A stretch of 64,000 bases of DNA from Brachypodius melanocephalos (lineage: Eukaryota > Chordata > Aves > Passeriformes > Pycnonotidae). The stretch covers positions 1,037,852 through 1,101,851 of the forward strand of contig VZSR01000680.1 in assembly GCA_013398615.1 (NCBI GenBank). Direction: 5' to 3'. A program made the translations under genes and the position numbers. The notes beneath the pieces are model-generated. The model searched no databases and was not told the origin of the DNA. It was given only the letters and a program-made list of their open reading frames with translations. Numbering within the stretch: position 1 is the first letter of the stretch; every line of letters starts with the position of its first letter. This document shows, piece by piece, positions 1 to 13,070 of the stretch.

Positions 1-1635
1 GAGCAATAAAAGAAGTCCATATGTTTAATGCTTCCAGGTGTTGATGTGGTCTTCCTGCTTGCACATCTCTTCTTATATTTCTTCAGTATCTATTGTTACA
101 TGACTGGCTTGTTTTATTTAGGTTGAATGTTTTCCTAATTCTCTTTCGCCATTTGCTTTCTTTAAATTTGTTAGGTATTACTCTGGGATACAAAGTAAGC
201 AGGAAATCTTGTGAGGCATCTTTTCATCTATTTCTGTAAAAGGTAGCTTGAAAAGCAGAGCTTGTCTCCTCTTTAGATAGGGGAGCCAGAGAAATGGTAC
301 TGTGAATTTATAAACTGTACCATTTCTCACTAAGCTCGTGTATTCTCCTACCAGCACTGAATATGCTGGTATATCTTAAACACAAAATATATCTTAAATA
401 CAAAAAATATCTCTTAAACACAAAAATTCAGGCCCCTGTCTCAAAATCTGTAGGCACCTGAATCAAAATTCAATCACTTTTCCTGTTCTATAGGTGTTCT
501 TTTTTGTCTGAGTGCTGTAAGCAAAGCATCTTCCTTATGCACCACTGACATTAAAGGTCCTTCAAGAAAAAGCTAAGTTGCCCATTAAAAATGTGATTTA
601 TTGAATTTGCATTGGGGATATAAATAAAGTTTAGTAAAATTCTCCTCCTGAAGCAAAAGAGCATCTAGGTCAGTCATTGCTACTGTCACTCTGCAATCTT
701 AATGAGAAAAAATGCAATAATTTTGTGTCACTTGGAATATGACTCAGAACAAGAGACAGACGATCTACTGATTAGGAAAGGGGACATTTGTTAATTTAAT
801 TAAAGAGTTACTTAATGAATTTAAATGGCACTTTAGATCTAAGTATTTAAGCCTGCAAAAATTTTAGGAACACTCTAAGCTCTTGTATTTCAAAAGCAGC
901 TTCGGTTAAGATTATTTATCCTTAAGAGGTGACATCTCAGCTTTGCAGATGGAGAGAGGACTTTGAGTTCTAGAGAGATTAGTCACTGCCAGGAACATCA
1001 CCACTACACAACAAAGAAAGTATATTTTTGGGTATAATGTCACTGCTGCACAGGGAGAGCATTCCATAGCTGAGGTAAAAAGTTTGTTGCTTTTAATGAA
1101 AGATGTTGACAGGGCAACCAAAATTTTTTCTTAAATATCCTTTTGTCCAAAATTTCAAACCATAAAGGTTTGGACATGTACAAGCTGAAACACAGAAGCT
1201 GAAAATAGCATGTGCAATTTTTCAGCCAAATATTTCACCAGGCTGGATTCTTAGTGGCTATTATTTAATAATTTTGAAGCTTAACTGTACTTTGGAAATA
1301 AAATTTTTCTTTTTAAAGAAAAAACAAAACAAACACTTGCTAAAGAAAATATTTTTTAATTGAGAAAACCAAAACAGTAACAGATTTAAGTCTTGGTGCA
1401 TAATACAGAACTGAAAACAGACATTTTCCCCAGGAATGTCCATTTCATCAAATTTTCCACTTTGACCAAGCTGTTGTTTTTCTACACACGAGGTAGGGTA
1501 GGAGTTTCATGACCATTTTTCTATTACCTCTGCTATAATTTCTTACTTTTCATATTATGCCCACCTTTGAGCTGAGATACAGAGCTGCTGGCTGCCCCCA
1601 TCCCATCAGGTTTAGGCACCTGCCTGTTGCTGGGA
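1..1635. other. Intergenic, no gene seen
   Basis: AT-rich sequence downstream of ETNK1. Only short open frames without family resemblance; no repeat recognised. Confidence 0.6.
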
Positions 1636-2330
1636 ACCACAGAATAGTTTGTGTTGGAAAGGATCTTAAAGATTGTCTTGTTCCAGCCTTCTTCCATGGA
1701 CAGGGACACCTTCCACCAAACCAGGTTGCTCAGAGCTCCATTCAGCCTGGCCATGATCAATTCCAGGGATGGGGCAGCCACAGCTTCTCCAGGCAGCCTG
1801 TGCCGGGGCATCACCACACTCACAGGGAAGAATTCCTACCCAACATCCAATCCAAATCTACTCTCTCAGTCTGAGGCCATTCCCTCCTATCCTGTCACTC
1901 CAGGCCCTTGCAAATAGTTTCTCTTCATCTTTCTTGCCAGCTCCCCTCGGGCACAGGAAGGCCACAATGAGGTCATTCCAAAGCCTTCCCTTCTCCAGGC
2001 TGAACAATCCCAATTCTCCCAGCCTTTCCTCACAGCAGAGCTTCTCCATCTGTCTAATCCACCTTGGTGTCTTCTCTGGACTGTCTCCAGCAGCTCCATG
2101 TCCTCCCTGTGCTGGGATCGCAGGGCTGGGTGCAGCCCTGCAGAGGGGTCTCAGCAGAGCGGGGCAGAGGGGCAGAATCCCCCTTCCCCTGCTGCCCACG
2201 CTGGGGCTCAGCCCAGCACTGGGGGTTCAGGATCCCAGCACACATGGCTGGGGCATGTCCAGCTCTCACCCAGCACCCTCAAGTCCTTCTCCCAGGGCTG
2301 CTCCATCTGCTCATCCCCAGCCTGGATTAA
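1636..2330 (-). mobile_element. CR1 LINE, 5'-truncated, minus strand
   Basis: The plus strand begins with the reversed CR1 3' end (CACAGAATAGTTTGTGTTGG) and continues through the reverse complement of the ORF2 C-terminus, including the segment whose minus-strand frame reads ARLNGALSNLVWWKVSL. It then runs through the CTCCAGGCTGAACAATCCCA block and ends near CAGCCTGGATTAATA. The reading frame is broken. It is the longest CR1 copy in the window and overlaps several spurious open frames. Confidence 0.9.
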
Positions 2331-3529
2331 TAACAAAAAGGCTTCATTTGGAGCTTATTTATGACTTATTAGTTTTAAAGCAGGCTCTCTTCTACCACAG
2401 CTTGATACAAGCGTTTCCTTCACACATTTATTAGCGAGCAGATGCCTTCAGCTCCTCTGCAAAAGTAAAATCTTCAGTCAGCTCTTAACTCCATTTGGCC
2501 ACTTGCTCCAGAGAGGCAGGTTCTAGATTGCCTCTCATCTCCTCACTCTGCTTTTCCACAGCAACAGGGTCTTATGTGGAAGGACAGCTATTTCATGAGA
2601 GGCTTAATTTGAATTTTTCCAGCCACCCCTTGCAGTGTTGTGTAGCAGTAGAAGAGGTGACTGGGGATTCTTGGGCACCAACTACACCTGGTTCAGACTG
2701 AGATGTCTCAGTCATCTGAGGACTCAACAATGGGATTATTCCTTTGTCACAGGCAGAAGCTCAGCCAGGCTGCAGCAGGGACAGGAGGAGGGGAGCAAAA
2801 GAGAAAAGACAGGGAAACACAGAAGCTGAAATGAAGAACCTGTATGATAACCAGAAAGTGCAGAAAAAGACAGGATTGTGCCTAGCAATCTATTTTTTAA
2901 TTGGCTGACAAGAATCTTGTGTGTTGTTTGGGTAAGTATACTGTGCCAGTTTATAAGCAGAGCCAGTCATGGGGGGGGAGAGCAGTGCAAATCCCCCAGG
3001 TTTTGCTTCTGCCCATTTCTTCTGCTCAGACCTCAAAGGAGCAACACTGGTCTCCAGCTACTGCACTGGGCCTGAAGTGTCAGGAGTTGGAGCTTCAGCT
3101 GGTCTGAACCTGTCAGTCTCCGGGGATTTTTGGATAATGTTTATCCATCTCATTTGAGCTTCTCTTATGTTAAATATGATGTGCTAGCTGGTGTATTTAA
3201 TATGAAACATGTTAAAGATATTTTAATATAGAAAGAAAATTAAATGAAAACATGATAAAGTAAAAACAATTTTATATCAAAAAAAGTTTTGATATTATTA
3301 AAACAAATCAAGCAAGTAAAAATGTAATGTTTTGACTTTTCCCTGTTAAAAATATTTGTCGATATTGACATGTTCTTGCAAAACATTTGGATTTCAACAA
3401 ACAGAATTCTTTTTTATAGGAGAATTGTTTCATTGAGCTCTAATTAAAAACTGGCTAACTTACAGACTTCAAAAATCAGTTGTCAGTGGTGAATTATTAC
3501 TGAGTCAACTATATAATGAAAGGGATTAG

Positions 3530-3940
3530 TTTATGGGCCAGTGCTATTTAATATTCTGATCTGTGATCGTGAAATAAATATAAAAACACTTCTGAAAAAA
3601 TTCTAGCCACTAAGGAGTTTAGCAGAGTGACCAGGGCCAACACAGTGTGATGGGGATCACTTTGGGGGACCTGTGACTCAAATATCAGCTGTGTCAAGCC
3701 AGGAAAATCCAGACATTGCCCCCACAAACAACTCTGCCCTGTCAGGACAGGACCAAGGGGTTTTAATGAATAAATAACTGAGCAGTAAATGAAAATAGGA
3801 AAAATAAGCAAGATACTGAGAGGAGACCAGTGGAGGAAGGTGGTGTCCTGCTCTGATACCAACAACATAAAACTGTGAGAGTGGAAAAAAACACTGAGGA
3901 AACGCCAAGTCAAGTTAGTGCCCTTTGTTATTTTGCCCAT
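3530..3940 (+). mobile_element. Degenerate ancient CR1-like ORF2 fragment
   Basis: The plus strand at 3,537-3,570 reads GPVLFNILICD, like the conserved reverse-transcriptase segment of CR1-type LINEs. It is followed by AATAAATATAAAAACACTTC and further weakly similar sequence. It has decayed badly and its limits are approximate. Confidence 0.45.
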
Positions 3941-6723
3941 CACAGACTAAAAAGTAATGAGGGAAAATGAAGATAAAAGGTTTGGGGGTTTTTCTAAGGA
4001 CAGAGTTTAAAAAATGAGTTTAAAGCAGACAGGTTCAGAGGAAAAATGAAACAACTTTTACTGGTGTGTCTGACTGACCATAGAAACATGGTAATTATCA
4101 ACATGGTGAACTCATCATTTCAGGATGTCTTTAAACCAAAACTTTACTGAAGGCACAAGTTATTTTGGTTCAGCCCAGGAGAAGAAGGGAAAAATTATCT
4201 AACCTGTTATAGAAAAGAACAGAATAAGTGTTTTTTAAATATCTACTATATTTATCATCTATGGGAATCTACACATCAATTATTTGCACATGGTGAGTAA
4301 TCTGAAGATAGCCAAGATTTTTTTAACTGAATCAAATTATGCCAAAAATCAGGAATTCATTATCAACACTGTCAACAGTCATTGAAAGAAGATGTTTGGA
4401 TTAAAAACCATGCACATGGTTTCACAAAATCATTTCTAACTCAAAATTTTGGTACTAAATCTAAAGAGACAGAGCTTTTCACCTTTGTTTCAGGAATAGA
4501 AAAAGAGAGCTGATCTAGAATCACTGCCCTGGTGGCAGGGAGACACACACAGATGTAAGAGGAATACCTGCTTTCCTTCCTGAGTCAAACCTTCCCTGGT
4601 GCCTCCTCCATTGCCTAACACCTCAGGACATTTTGAGCAAAAAGACCAGTTCTGTAGAAACATTTCACTCTCAGCAAGTACCATTTCATCAGGAAAGAAA
4701 TTAAAAGCTTGATCAATATAACATCAGTGTTTAATTCCTGCTCATGCTACAAAACTAATTGTGCAGAACTAGGTTTGTGATTTGTATTTCTATTATGTTC
4801 TTCTCTAGAGGTTCACTAGAACATTTTCAAAAACTAAGTCTAATAACTGACACGGTGATTTTGGTGTTCTTCCTGACATCCACCCTGAACCTGCCCTGGT
4901 GCAGCTTGAGGCCATTTGCTGTTGTCCTGTCTCCATCTGCCTGGGAGGAACTGTGAGCCATCGTGTGTCCCTAGGACACACACCAAGGAAAAGCTTTTGT
5001 TTCCTGTAGAGCTCCACCAGTCTGGCACCTGCATGGCAACTTAACTTGCAGAGGTGGGTGAATTAAGTTAGCTCTGTTTAATGCAGAAGAAGCACAAAGC
5101 AGCTGCAAGATAGTTTGGTGCAGATAAAACGCTGCCCACTTGCTTGTTACTGGAATTACTAAATCTGGACAAGTGTGCTGAGACTGCCAGGGACCCACTG
5201 CTCCTTTTGTAGCTTTTAAACACAACCTGTTGCACAATCCAAAAGAGTAAAGACCAGCCAGTAGACCTCTAGACATCACTTTTCCAAACTTATTTTCAAG
5301 TTTTACCTTCAAAGCTGCACTGGATTTTGTAACAAGCCAAGGGAGCCCAGTGAATCCATGTGCAGAGGCTGGATCAACACTGCAGCTTAGAGCAACTTGA
5401 GAGTTCTCACATTGTCACCACAGCCCAGAGAAAAGTGGAGGAGCAGCTGCTCACAAGCTGAAGCTTCAGCCCAACTTTCAGGAGTATCTTAAGTATTTAA
5501 AAGGTCAAATACAAGTTTTTTGTGTCTCCATCTCTCCATAGTCTTTTCTTGTTATTTCACTGATAAAGTCTGGGGAGGACATGCTGCTGTTTTTGTAGTG
5601 CAACAGGATTGGCAAAGCCCCACTTTAGAAAAGTGTAGGTTGTAGCATGCATGACTAATGATTAATGATGCTCATTAAAAAATGAAGTTCTGATGAAATT
5701 CATTAATGCTTGGCTTGAGTCTTGCTAACAGTTATGCAACATTAAGAGCAAGGCAATTACAGATCTTGGCTGCAACTCATTGAGAGATAAAAGAACACCC
5801 TTTTTCCTGTTTAACTCAATGTATGACATGCTGCACTACAGGAAAGAGCTGTCTTGAAAAAGCTTCTCCAACAAGGAGACACAGCCTGCAGCTCCATTGC
5901 CACCTGTGGGTAAGTGCTGGAGTCTGTCAGCCTGCTTTATTTCCCAGAGCGCAGGGGGGAAAAAGGTATCCTCAGAAAAGAAGGATGAAAGGTAAAAGCC
6001 ATGCTTCTAACTTACCCTGGGGATGTGCTGAGCCCTGAGCAGCAGGCCTCAGCCAGAGCTGATTTACAAGATGAATCCTGGGTACTGGGTGACTAACACC
6101 ATCAGTATTATTTAGCTAAAAATAGATTACAGGACGCTTATGCTAGCTCTGAATAACTCCGTGTGATTATCTGCAAGACACGTATCATTTGAAGAAGCTT
6201 CCCCACCAGGCATGGATAGAGGCCTGTTTGTAGGGTATTTTAGGGGAAAACCCTCCCAGCTGAGGCCTGGGCTCTGGCCAAGTCCTGGCCCTGGCTGTTT
6301 GGGAAGTGTGTCATCAGATCCAGGAGTTTCTGTACTAAAAATACAACCAAGCCACTTTGACTTGCTGATTTGGACCTATAAAAGCTGGATCCACTTTTGG
6401 GGTGAATTTGGAGCCCTCACCTATGGTGAGGCACTGTGTAGGGTTTTCCCAATTGCCAGGAAGGGTTCTCCAAGTCCTGGCTCTGAAATGGGGCTTCCCA
6501 GTAACTGTGGTCACCTCAGATGAATTCATCAGCACAGATCTCCTTTCCACTACAACCACAACAGCAAACAGTGATGAGCCACAGCTTAGCCCTCCCTGTG
6601 GAACTCTGAGGATTTGAGCAGTGAATGCCAGAGGAACACCATCTCTTGGCTCTAAGCAGCAATTCAGTAGAGACGGTAACCCCAGAAACCCAGTTATAGT
6701 CTGGGTATTTTCTATTAAATTGA
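3941..6723. other. Intergenic, no gene seen
   Basis: Moderately AT-rich with scattered short open frames (up to 113 codons, near 4,971-5,312, minus strand) that show no splice context, domain or conserved motif. 2,331-3,529 is similar. Confidence 0.55.
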
Positions 6724-6855
6724 AGTCATGGAATGGTTTGAAGGAATCCTAGAAGATCATGCAGTTCCAACTCCCTCGTTGAAGGGACACCTACTCTCCC
6801 AGGTTGCTCAGAGCCCAACCAAATCTGGCTTTGAACACATTCCAGTAGATCCACA
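6724..6855 (-). mobile_element. CR1 LINE 3' fragment, minus strand
   Basis: TCATGGAATGGTTTGAAGGA and the following AGATCATGCAGTTCCAACTC are the reversed CR1 3' tail. The copy is about 130 bp and lies just beyond the proposed ETNK1 poly(A) site. Confidence 0.8.
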
Positions 6856-7001
6856 AGCAAGTATCCATCCCTGTGCACTGGATGCAGGGCTTATTTTCAG
6901 CATCATGGATCAGCCTATAAAATGGTCCCCCAGAGTTAAAACAGCCCCTATGATGCATGAATTAAATTTCAGTGCAGCCCAAACTCTGCATTCTCTCCTC
7001 C

Positions 7002-7053
7002 TTTTCCTCAATGGCGGTGATCCCTCCTTTTCCTCAATGGCAGTGATCCCTCC
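7002..7053. repeat. 26-bp tandem duplication
   Basis: Two copies of a 26-bp unit (7002-7027 and 7028-7053), containing CCTCAATGGCGGTGATCCCT and CCTCAATGGCAGTGATCCCT, differ by one base. Confidence 0.9.
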
Positions 7054-7336
7054 TGACAGCCATGTTCCATCTAATTCCTGTCTCCCACATTAAATTTCAG
7101 CAGACAATGACCAAGCCTATTTGATGTGCAAAACTGTTTACAGTTAACTTCGTGCAAGCCAAGTTCTGGCTCAAAATATTTATTTTTAGCTGCACTGTCA
7201 ATCCCATGGAAAGGTATGCATTTGGACATAAGTCAAAACCCTTTAAGAACCCTTGACTGTTCTGTATCAAGAGTTTTCAAACCTGGGGAAAGCGAAATCA
7301 TCACAATATATACTAACAGTGCCATTAGAAACCAAC

Positions 7337-7342
7337 TTTATT
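7337..7342 (-). terminator. Candidate distal ETNK1 polyadenylation signal
   Basis: AATAAA on the minus strand in the context CAACAATAAAGTTGG, followed within 40 nt by a T/G-rich stretch. It is the last clear signal before a CR1 fragment. Confidence 0.5.
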
Positions 7343-10300
7343 GTTGCAGTTTGAAATTATTTACACAATATAAATCTCTTTGAAAGGTACATTACTTCAT
7401 TTAATCAGTGGTAGAAGGCCTTAGAATAGTTTCAATCACATTTAGCTCAAAAGAAATACAATTCACTCCAATGAATAAATGATGCACCTAAATACCACAA
7501 CATACAAGAGGCATGGGGACTCTTTTGGGGGGGTGACAGTGCTAGAAGATGACAAAGGCTCTCTCATAATTTGAGCTTAGTTTACTCACAGGACACAAGT
7601 GGACTTGTGTTTAAAAGAACACTGAAAAATCCGCAGTAACAGAGAAAATGACACAAAATGGAATATATTCCTAATACGCTGTGGTCCTGTGTCTGCAAGC
7701 GTTCCAAGGGTTTTAGTGAAGAGGCTCAGAACCAATGGCTCTAACTTGAAGTCACACCTTTAGAAAGGTTGGATACATTCTCCGTGCTGAGACTATTCAA
7801 AGCACTTGTGTACAAAGCAGCAGCATTACCTACGCTGTGATACAAAATGATACATGGAAACTTGCTACAAAAACCCCCAAACAAACAAACAAACAAAAAC
7901 TTTCACACACTGAAGACTGGACACTGCTTTTCTGACAACACTTAAGAATTATTACCACCAAAAATTTAGAAACATATACTTCTTCTCTAGTTCATGCTAT
8001 ATTTTATCCATTTTATGAGATTTTTTTCACATTTCTCTTCCAAGGTCTCTTTCATCTGGCATTTTGTATGGGTCTCTATGTGGGGAAAAAATCCCAAAAT
8101 CACTTAATAGAGGAAAAACACACTTGCAATGCCACAAAAATAGGCTGGTGCAGGACCTGAAGTTATTTCAGCATTTAATGTCAAAGCTTGCTCGCTACAT
8201 TTCAAGTAGCTTGTTTTCCTTTCCTTTTCATTTCCATGAAGTTTTCCTGTGTCATCTCTCTATAAACATCAAATCAAAGATATTTAGGAAGTCCATGAAC
8301 CAAATTCCACACCACAGGGAAACTCTGATAGCTGCCTGACAACTTTAGAAAGCTGCAGAAAGAGATTGTGAAACCTTGAATCAAGAATTTGCTCATCTGG
8401 TGAAGTCTGGCCATCTAAGATCCCAGCGGTCTTCAGGGCCATCCCAGTTTTCTGACATTTCCCAATAGTAATAAAACCCTTTACAAAGAATTTGGTGCAG
8501 AGCACCATCCATACTATTAAATACACAGAAAAGCCCAAAACACCATGTCTTGCAAACTAACCAGCTACAAAGGTGCTTCCTTTTTTATAAATGATTTTTT
8601 AAACAGTCTCTTCCCCTCTCTGCCCAGGTTGACTGGTTTCCTAATTACATAATCTCTACAGATCAGACCAACTGTTAAAGTCACTTCAAAAGAAAAAAAA
8701 AAATTAAAAATCAAACAATGCCTTTTCCAGTGTCTCAGCACTTCACTTGGATGGAGCACCTCCTTACAACCAGCCTATGCAAACATTTCACATATTTTCC
8801 TTCCCACTGAAGGTCTCTAAGCCACAAAGTCTGGTTTAATCCAACACAGTCCATCTGGAATGGTGTGATTTCTCACTGTTGAGAGCCCCTTTCCTGAAGA
8901 ACCTGTGTTTGGCTAATGGAACATCTACCTTGCACGAGCTCAAAGGTCTTGGGTTTTTTCCTATCTTTCACAGCCATTGAAAGCAATCAGTTTGCCATTC
9001 ACAGTCATAAAAAGGGAAGAAAAATCATCTGCAAGACTGCTCTACATCAGCCTTGCATTTCCCTTAAGGTCTGAAGAAATGCTTTCTGCTCCACTACCAC
9101 GACTGCCACCTGCTTGGTGTGGAAGATGACAGTAGATAGCTGCCAAGTGCAGCAGTTTAGCAATCTTACAACACAACAAAAAACAGGAAAACAAGGAACA
9201 CACAACCACCTACAACACGGACACGTGAGACATGGACAACCTGCTCTGCTAACTACGACGACTGCCCCAAACAAGAGATTATAGTGTCACTGCGGTTTAG
9301 AACAAAGTTTCATTTAATCAAAAAGTTACCCAATCTTAAGGTTTCTTTTGGTATGACTAACAAGAGTATCTGTAAGCTTCTGTTGCCTACCAAAGGCTTT
9401 AAAAAAATCTGAATTTCATTCTGAAATAAACTTTACCCTTTATAATTTGCTCTTGTCCTTAAACCATGAAAGTAAACAAGAATATGCAATACCTTCCTAC
9501 AGCAAAAAATTGAGCTTCCAAGGGAGTGATTTCCTTTTACTTACATTTACCAAGCCCATCCCTCCTCTTGACTAGTATTTCTTGGATAAACTCAATTCCC
9601 AGGACCTTTGTAAGCCCAAGTGTCACCACAGGTAAGGCTGAGAGGTTGTACAAACTGCATCAAGATCAATTTGTCAGATCAAGATTTGCAAACCAGAGTT
9701 TTCCAGCCGAGGTATTAAACACACCAGTGAGAAGAATAAACTAACAGCTTGAAGGACACAATGGAGTTCATAACACACAATGAAAGGCAACAGTGACGAA
9801 AGACAGTCAGGAAAAAAACCTAACCTTCATTATGCCTGTGTTTCCAAGGTTCAAGGCCTCTTCAGAAAGGGACATTTTACACAAAAAGAATTCTGATGAG
9901 AAGTCATGTACTGACAAAGCAGAACGTGATTTTAGTTCAAAAGGAAATAGTGATAAGCCAAGTATGGAAAGGAATATTTTGATTCATGTTTATGCAAAAA
10001 GAAGTAGGGTTGTGGGCACAAGGAGGAGGGAGAGGGAATCACACACAGGGGAAAATACCTCAGCTGTAAGTTTAAAATACTCTAAAGGAGTACCAATAGT
10101 TCTAGAGTTGAGGTAAATTAATTGACAGAACCAGATGAGTGATTTGGGCATTCAGCATAAGCATTTCTAAGTTAGCAGCTAATCCTATTAGAATGCTATA
10201 TCTACCAAAAGCATTTGAGGGACTCCTATCACAGCCACCTCAATCAGTGTCCTCATGGGAGCACACACCTCAGGAGTGCTTCAATCCAACACCCTTAGTT

Positions 10301-10463
10301 TAGAAGTCAACAGCATTCAAGAACATACAGGAATTTTTTGGAAGTTTAAAGAAACAATTTTAACAGCTTTCCCTATCCCACTGGTACTGCAGATACCTCT
10401 GACATGTGGTTTGCCCTACTATTGAAACAGATTTTCTCTTCATGTAAGTACTGTATAAATCTC

Positions 10464-10469
10464 TTTATT
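10464..10469 (-). terminator. Candidate proximal ETNK1 polyadenylation signal
   Basis: AATAAA on the minus strand in the context GGGAATAAAGAG, 3.7 kb after the stop codon. The downstream element is weaker than at 7337. It could generate a shorter mRNA. Confidence 0.3.
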
Positions 10470-12519
10470 CCCAGAATCATTCTCAAGAGCAAGATTTCAA
10501 AAAAGCTAATGGGGAAAAAAAGACATTGGGTGTCCAAGGCTATAAATGGATATCATAACATGAAAGTATTATGCTCGTTATAAATCAATTTAACAAAAGA
10601 AGTCCACACACAGAGTTAGATTTCTTCTTTACATCAAGATTTCTACAAAATAGCAGAGAATACAATGCAATACACAAGTCCATAAATGCAAGATAGAGTA
10701 CAATTCACACTAATTTACAAATGGTTATTTACACTGTTGTATATACATGTACAGTCAGACCTGGTTAATGCAAATTTCATATGTCCTTTTAAAAAGTAAA
10801 TCAACGAGTGTCAATGAAGGTATTTAAAATTATGTGACAGGAGACTAGTGACCATTCAGAAATCTTTAGCTCTTGGGTGACCTAAGAAATTAAGCCTGGA
10901 TTAGCCAGATCTGACTGCAGAAATGAGAAGGAAAAAAAAAAATCACACTATTCTGCTTTACAAAAGCAACCAGGCCACTACAGTCTATTGACTTGATGCT
11001 ATTTCTGCAAGAAAGCCCAGATTAATAATCCTCTTCATATTTACAATATAGCTTTAACTACAGCAAGAATTATTAATTTTGGCATTCATGCCCTTAGCTT
11101 AACAAAGGCAACAGAGTATCTTCTTGGCAAGTCACAGTCAAAACTACTACAGGATGTTTCTAGAGCTCAGTCATTTTTTTGTCCTACTTCAAATATCTTC
11201 ATGTTGCTATTACAGAGACCGAGATAAATTAAGTGAAACAAGTACATGTTCTCTAGTACCTAGCTTACATTCAGAATGTCCTGTATTCACAGTTTCAAGC
11301 TACCTTATCATCTGCAATGCAAATTACTACTTCCAACTTAATGCATCTGTAGATATTCCTCGGGAAACGAGGATATCCGAGTGCTACTGGCTCAAACGGA
11401 TGTGGAACAAGGCTCAAGGTAACTGGCATTTCATTTTGGGAGATGTTTCTACAGTATTTCCTCAGAGCTGATCACAAATGGATTTAACCTGCACTTCTCT
11501 GGAGAGAAAGCTCATGCAGAGCAGTGTTGAAGCGTCTGAAGTGAATTCCAACGTGCAAACTTAAAGCCTTGACCAGTACTGCAAAGTCAACCACTGTAAC
11601 CTGTGACAGTCCTTGTGCTCCTTCAAAGTGGCTCAGGGAAAGCTTGGACTATTTGCTGCTACCTGCTTCAAAGTGCTTTTACAGGATTCACTCCACAAGG
11701 ATGAGACTGAGCTGCACTCAGGAAAAGCTTTGGTTCTGCGGAAGCAAACTTCCACTCCTGCAGTTATTGCTACTTGAGCTATACAAACAAAAATACTACT
11801 GACAAAAATTACAGTAACTCCAAACCTAAGTAGTACTGGTACCTGAAAAGGGAATGTGTTTTGCCAGCCATTGGGAAACTCAGGATCTGTCAAGTGTTGG
11901 ATTTCCCAAGACCAAATGAACTTCACAGCCTTCTTTCAAAATGTTTCATAAATACAAAGCAACACTGTCAGAAATAAAGCCACCGCTTGCAAGAAAATAG
12001 TAACAAAGAGTTCAAAATTCTTTAGCAATCTTAGTTCCAAGGACATCTTGCTGAACTTAAAGGGAATACAAGACAGCAGGGTATTATTCATCAAATGTCA
12101 ATAAAGTCCATAGGGAGACAGTACAGAAGATTAAGGTCTTCAGTGCCTTCATGAGCTCTAGCAACATCCTTGATAACTGCTACAAAGTAAATTATAAATG
12201 TCTATTTTAGCTATTTGTTTCAAATCAAAGAGAGTTTGTCCAGTATAGTAGCCTCCAGCTAATGAACATGGTTACCTCATCTCAAGTTACAAAAAAAAAA
12301 CCCCAGTTCTCCCATTTGTCTAAAGATTTTTAAGGTTTTGACTGAATAAAAATACAATGGAAACATTCAGAGATTAATATAAACAAGAGGAAAAAACAAA
12401 TCCTAAACCGTGCTTTTGCAAAACAACATAATACCATTGGAAATGGTCTTTACTGGTGAAGATTTTTCATTCACATGAATTTTCTTTGTCCTGAATAACT
12501 GCAAGCTTTTGTAAAGCAC

Positions 12520-12562
12520 ACGTGTATGTACGTGTGTACCTGCCACACACACATACACACAC
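12520..12562. repeat. GT/CA-rich microsatellite-like stretch
   Basis: Imperfect ACGTGTATGTACGTGTGTAC followed by CACACACACATACACACAC-type sequence, able to form an imperfect hairpin in the transcript. It lies within the proposed ETNK1 3' UTR. Confidence 0.7.
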
Positions 12563-13037
12563 TGCCAATGTGCCATAAAGCAATTTTGAATAAATATCTT
12601 TGCTGGAGTCTGTACAACAGACTCTCCATGTAAGTTTGTGTTTGCATGTGTTCATGCACATGCACAGACTTTGTACATGTGGGCACTTATGTGACCAAAG
12701 TGCAAAGTTTTTCAGAGTATCATCAGAGTCAAGTTCATGCCTGCCTAGCCCCAAACTGCATTGCTGGGTTTGAGTTTTCTGCTGTGGGTTCCTTCCCATC
12801 TCCTGCCTCCCCCAATCCCACCCGCCCTTTCAGAGTTAAAGCCTCTTTTCCACACAAACTTATGCATTAGGTAAACTTTTTCTGTTCAGTTAACGTTTTG
12901 TAATCCAGACCATTCTTGGTATAACACCCTCAAGAATTAAAGTGTGTGTGATGATCAAAGCCTCATTGCTCAAGTCACTCATTGCTTTTCCATGCTGTCC
13001 CTCGAACTGGAGGCTTTGAAAAGCAATTTGCTGGCAG

Positions 13038-13068
<31 letters not shown>

Positions 13069-13070
13069 CC
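13038..13070. repeat. (AAAAC)n simple repeat in the ETNK1 3' UTR
   Basis: Five to six tandem AAAAC units. A related (CAAA)n run lies at about 7,880-7,900. Confidence 0.85.

Noticed and set aside
1769..2434. 221-codon plus-strand open frame, the longest near the left end
   Set aside because: It lies on the antisense strand of a CR1 element and has no protein family resemblance; GC-rich repeat sequence explains it.
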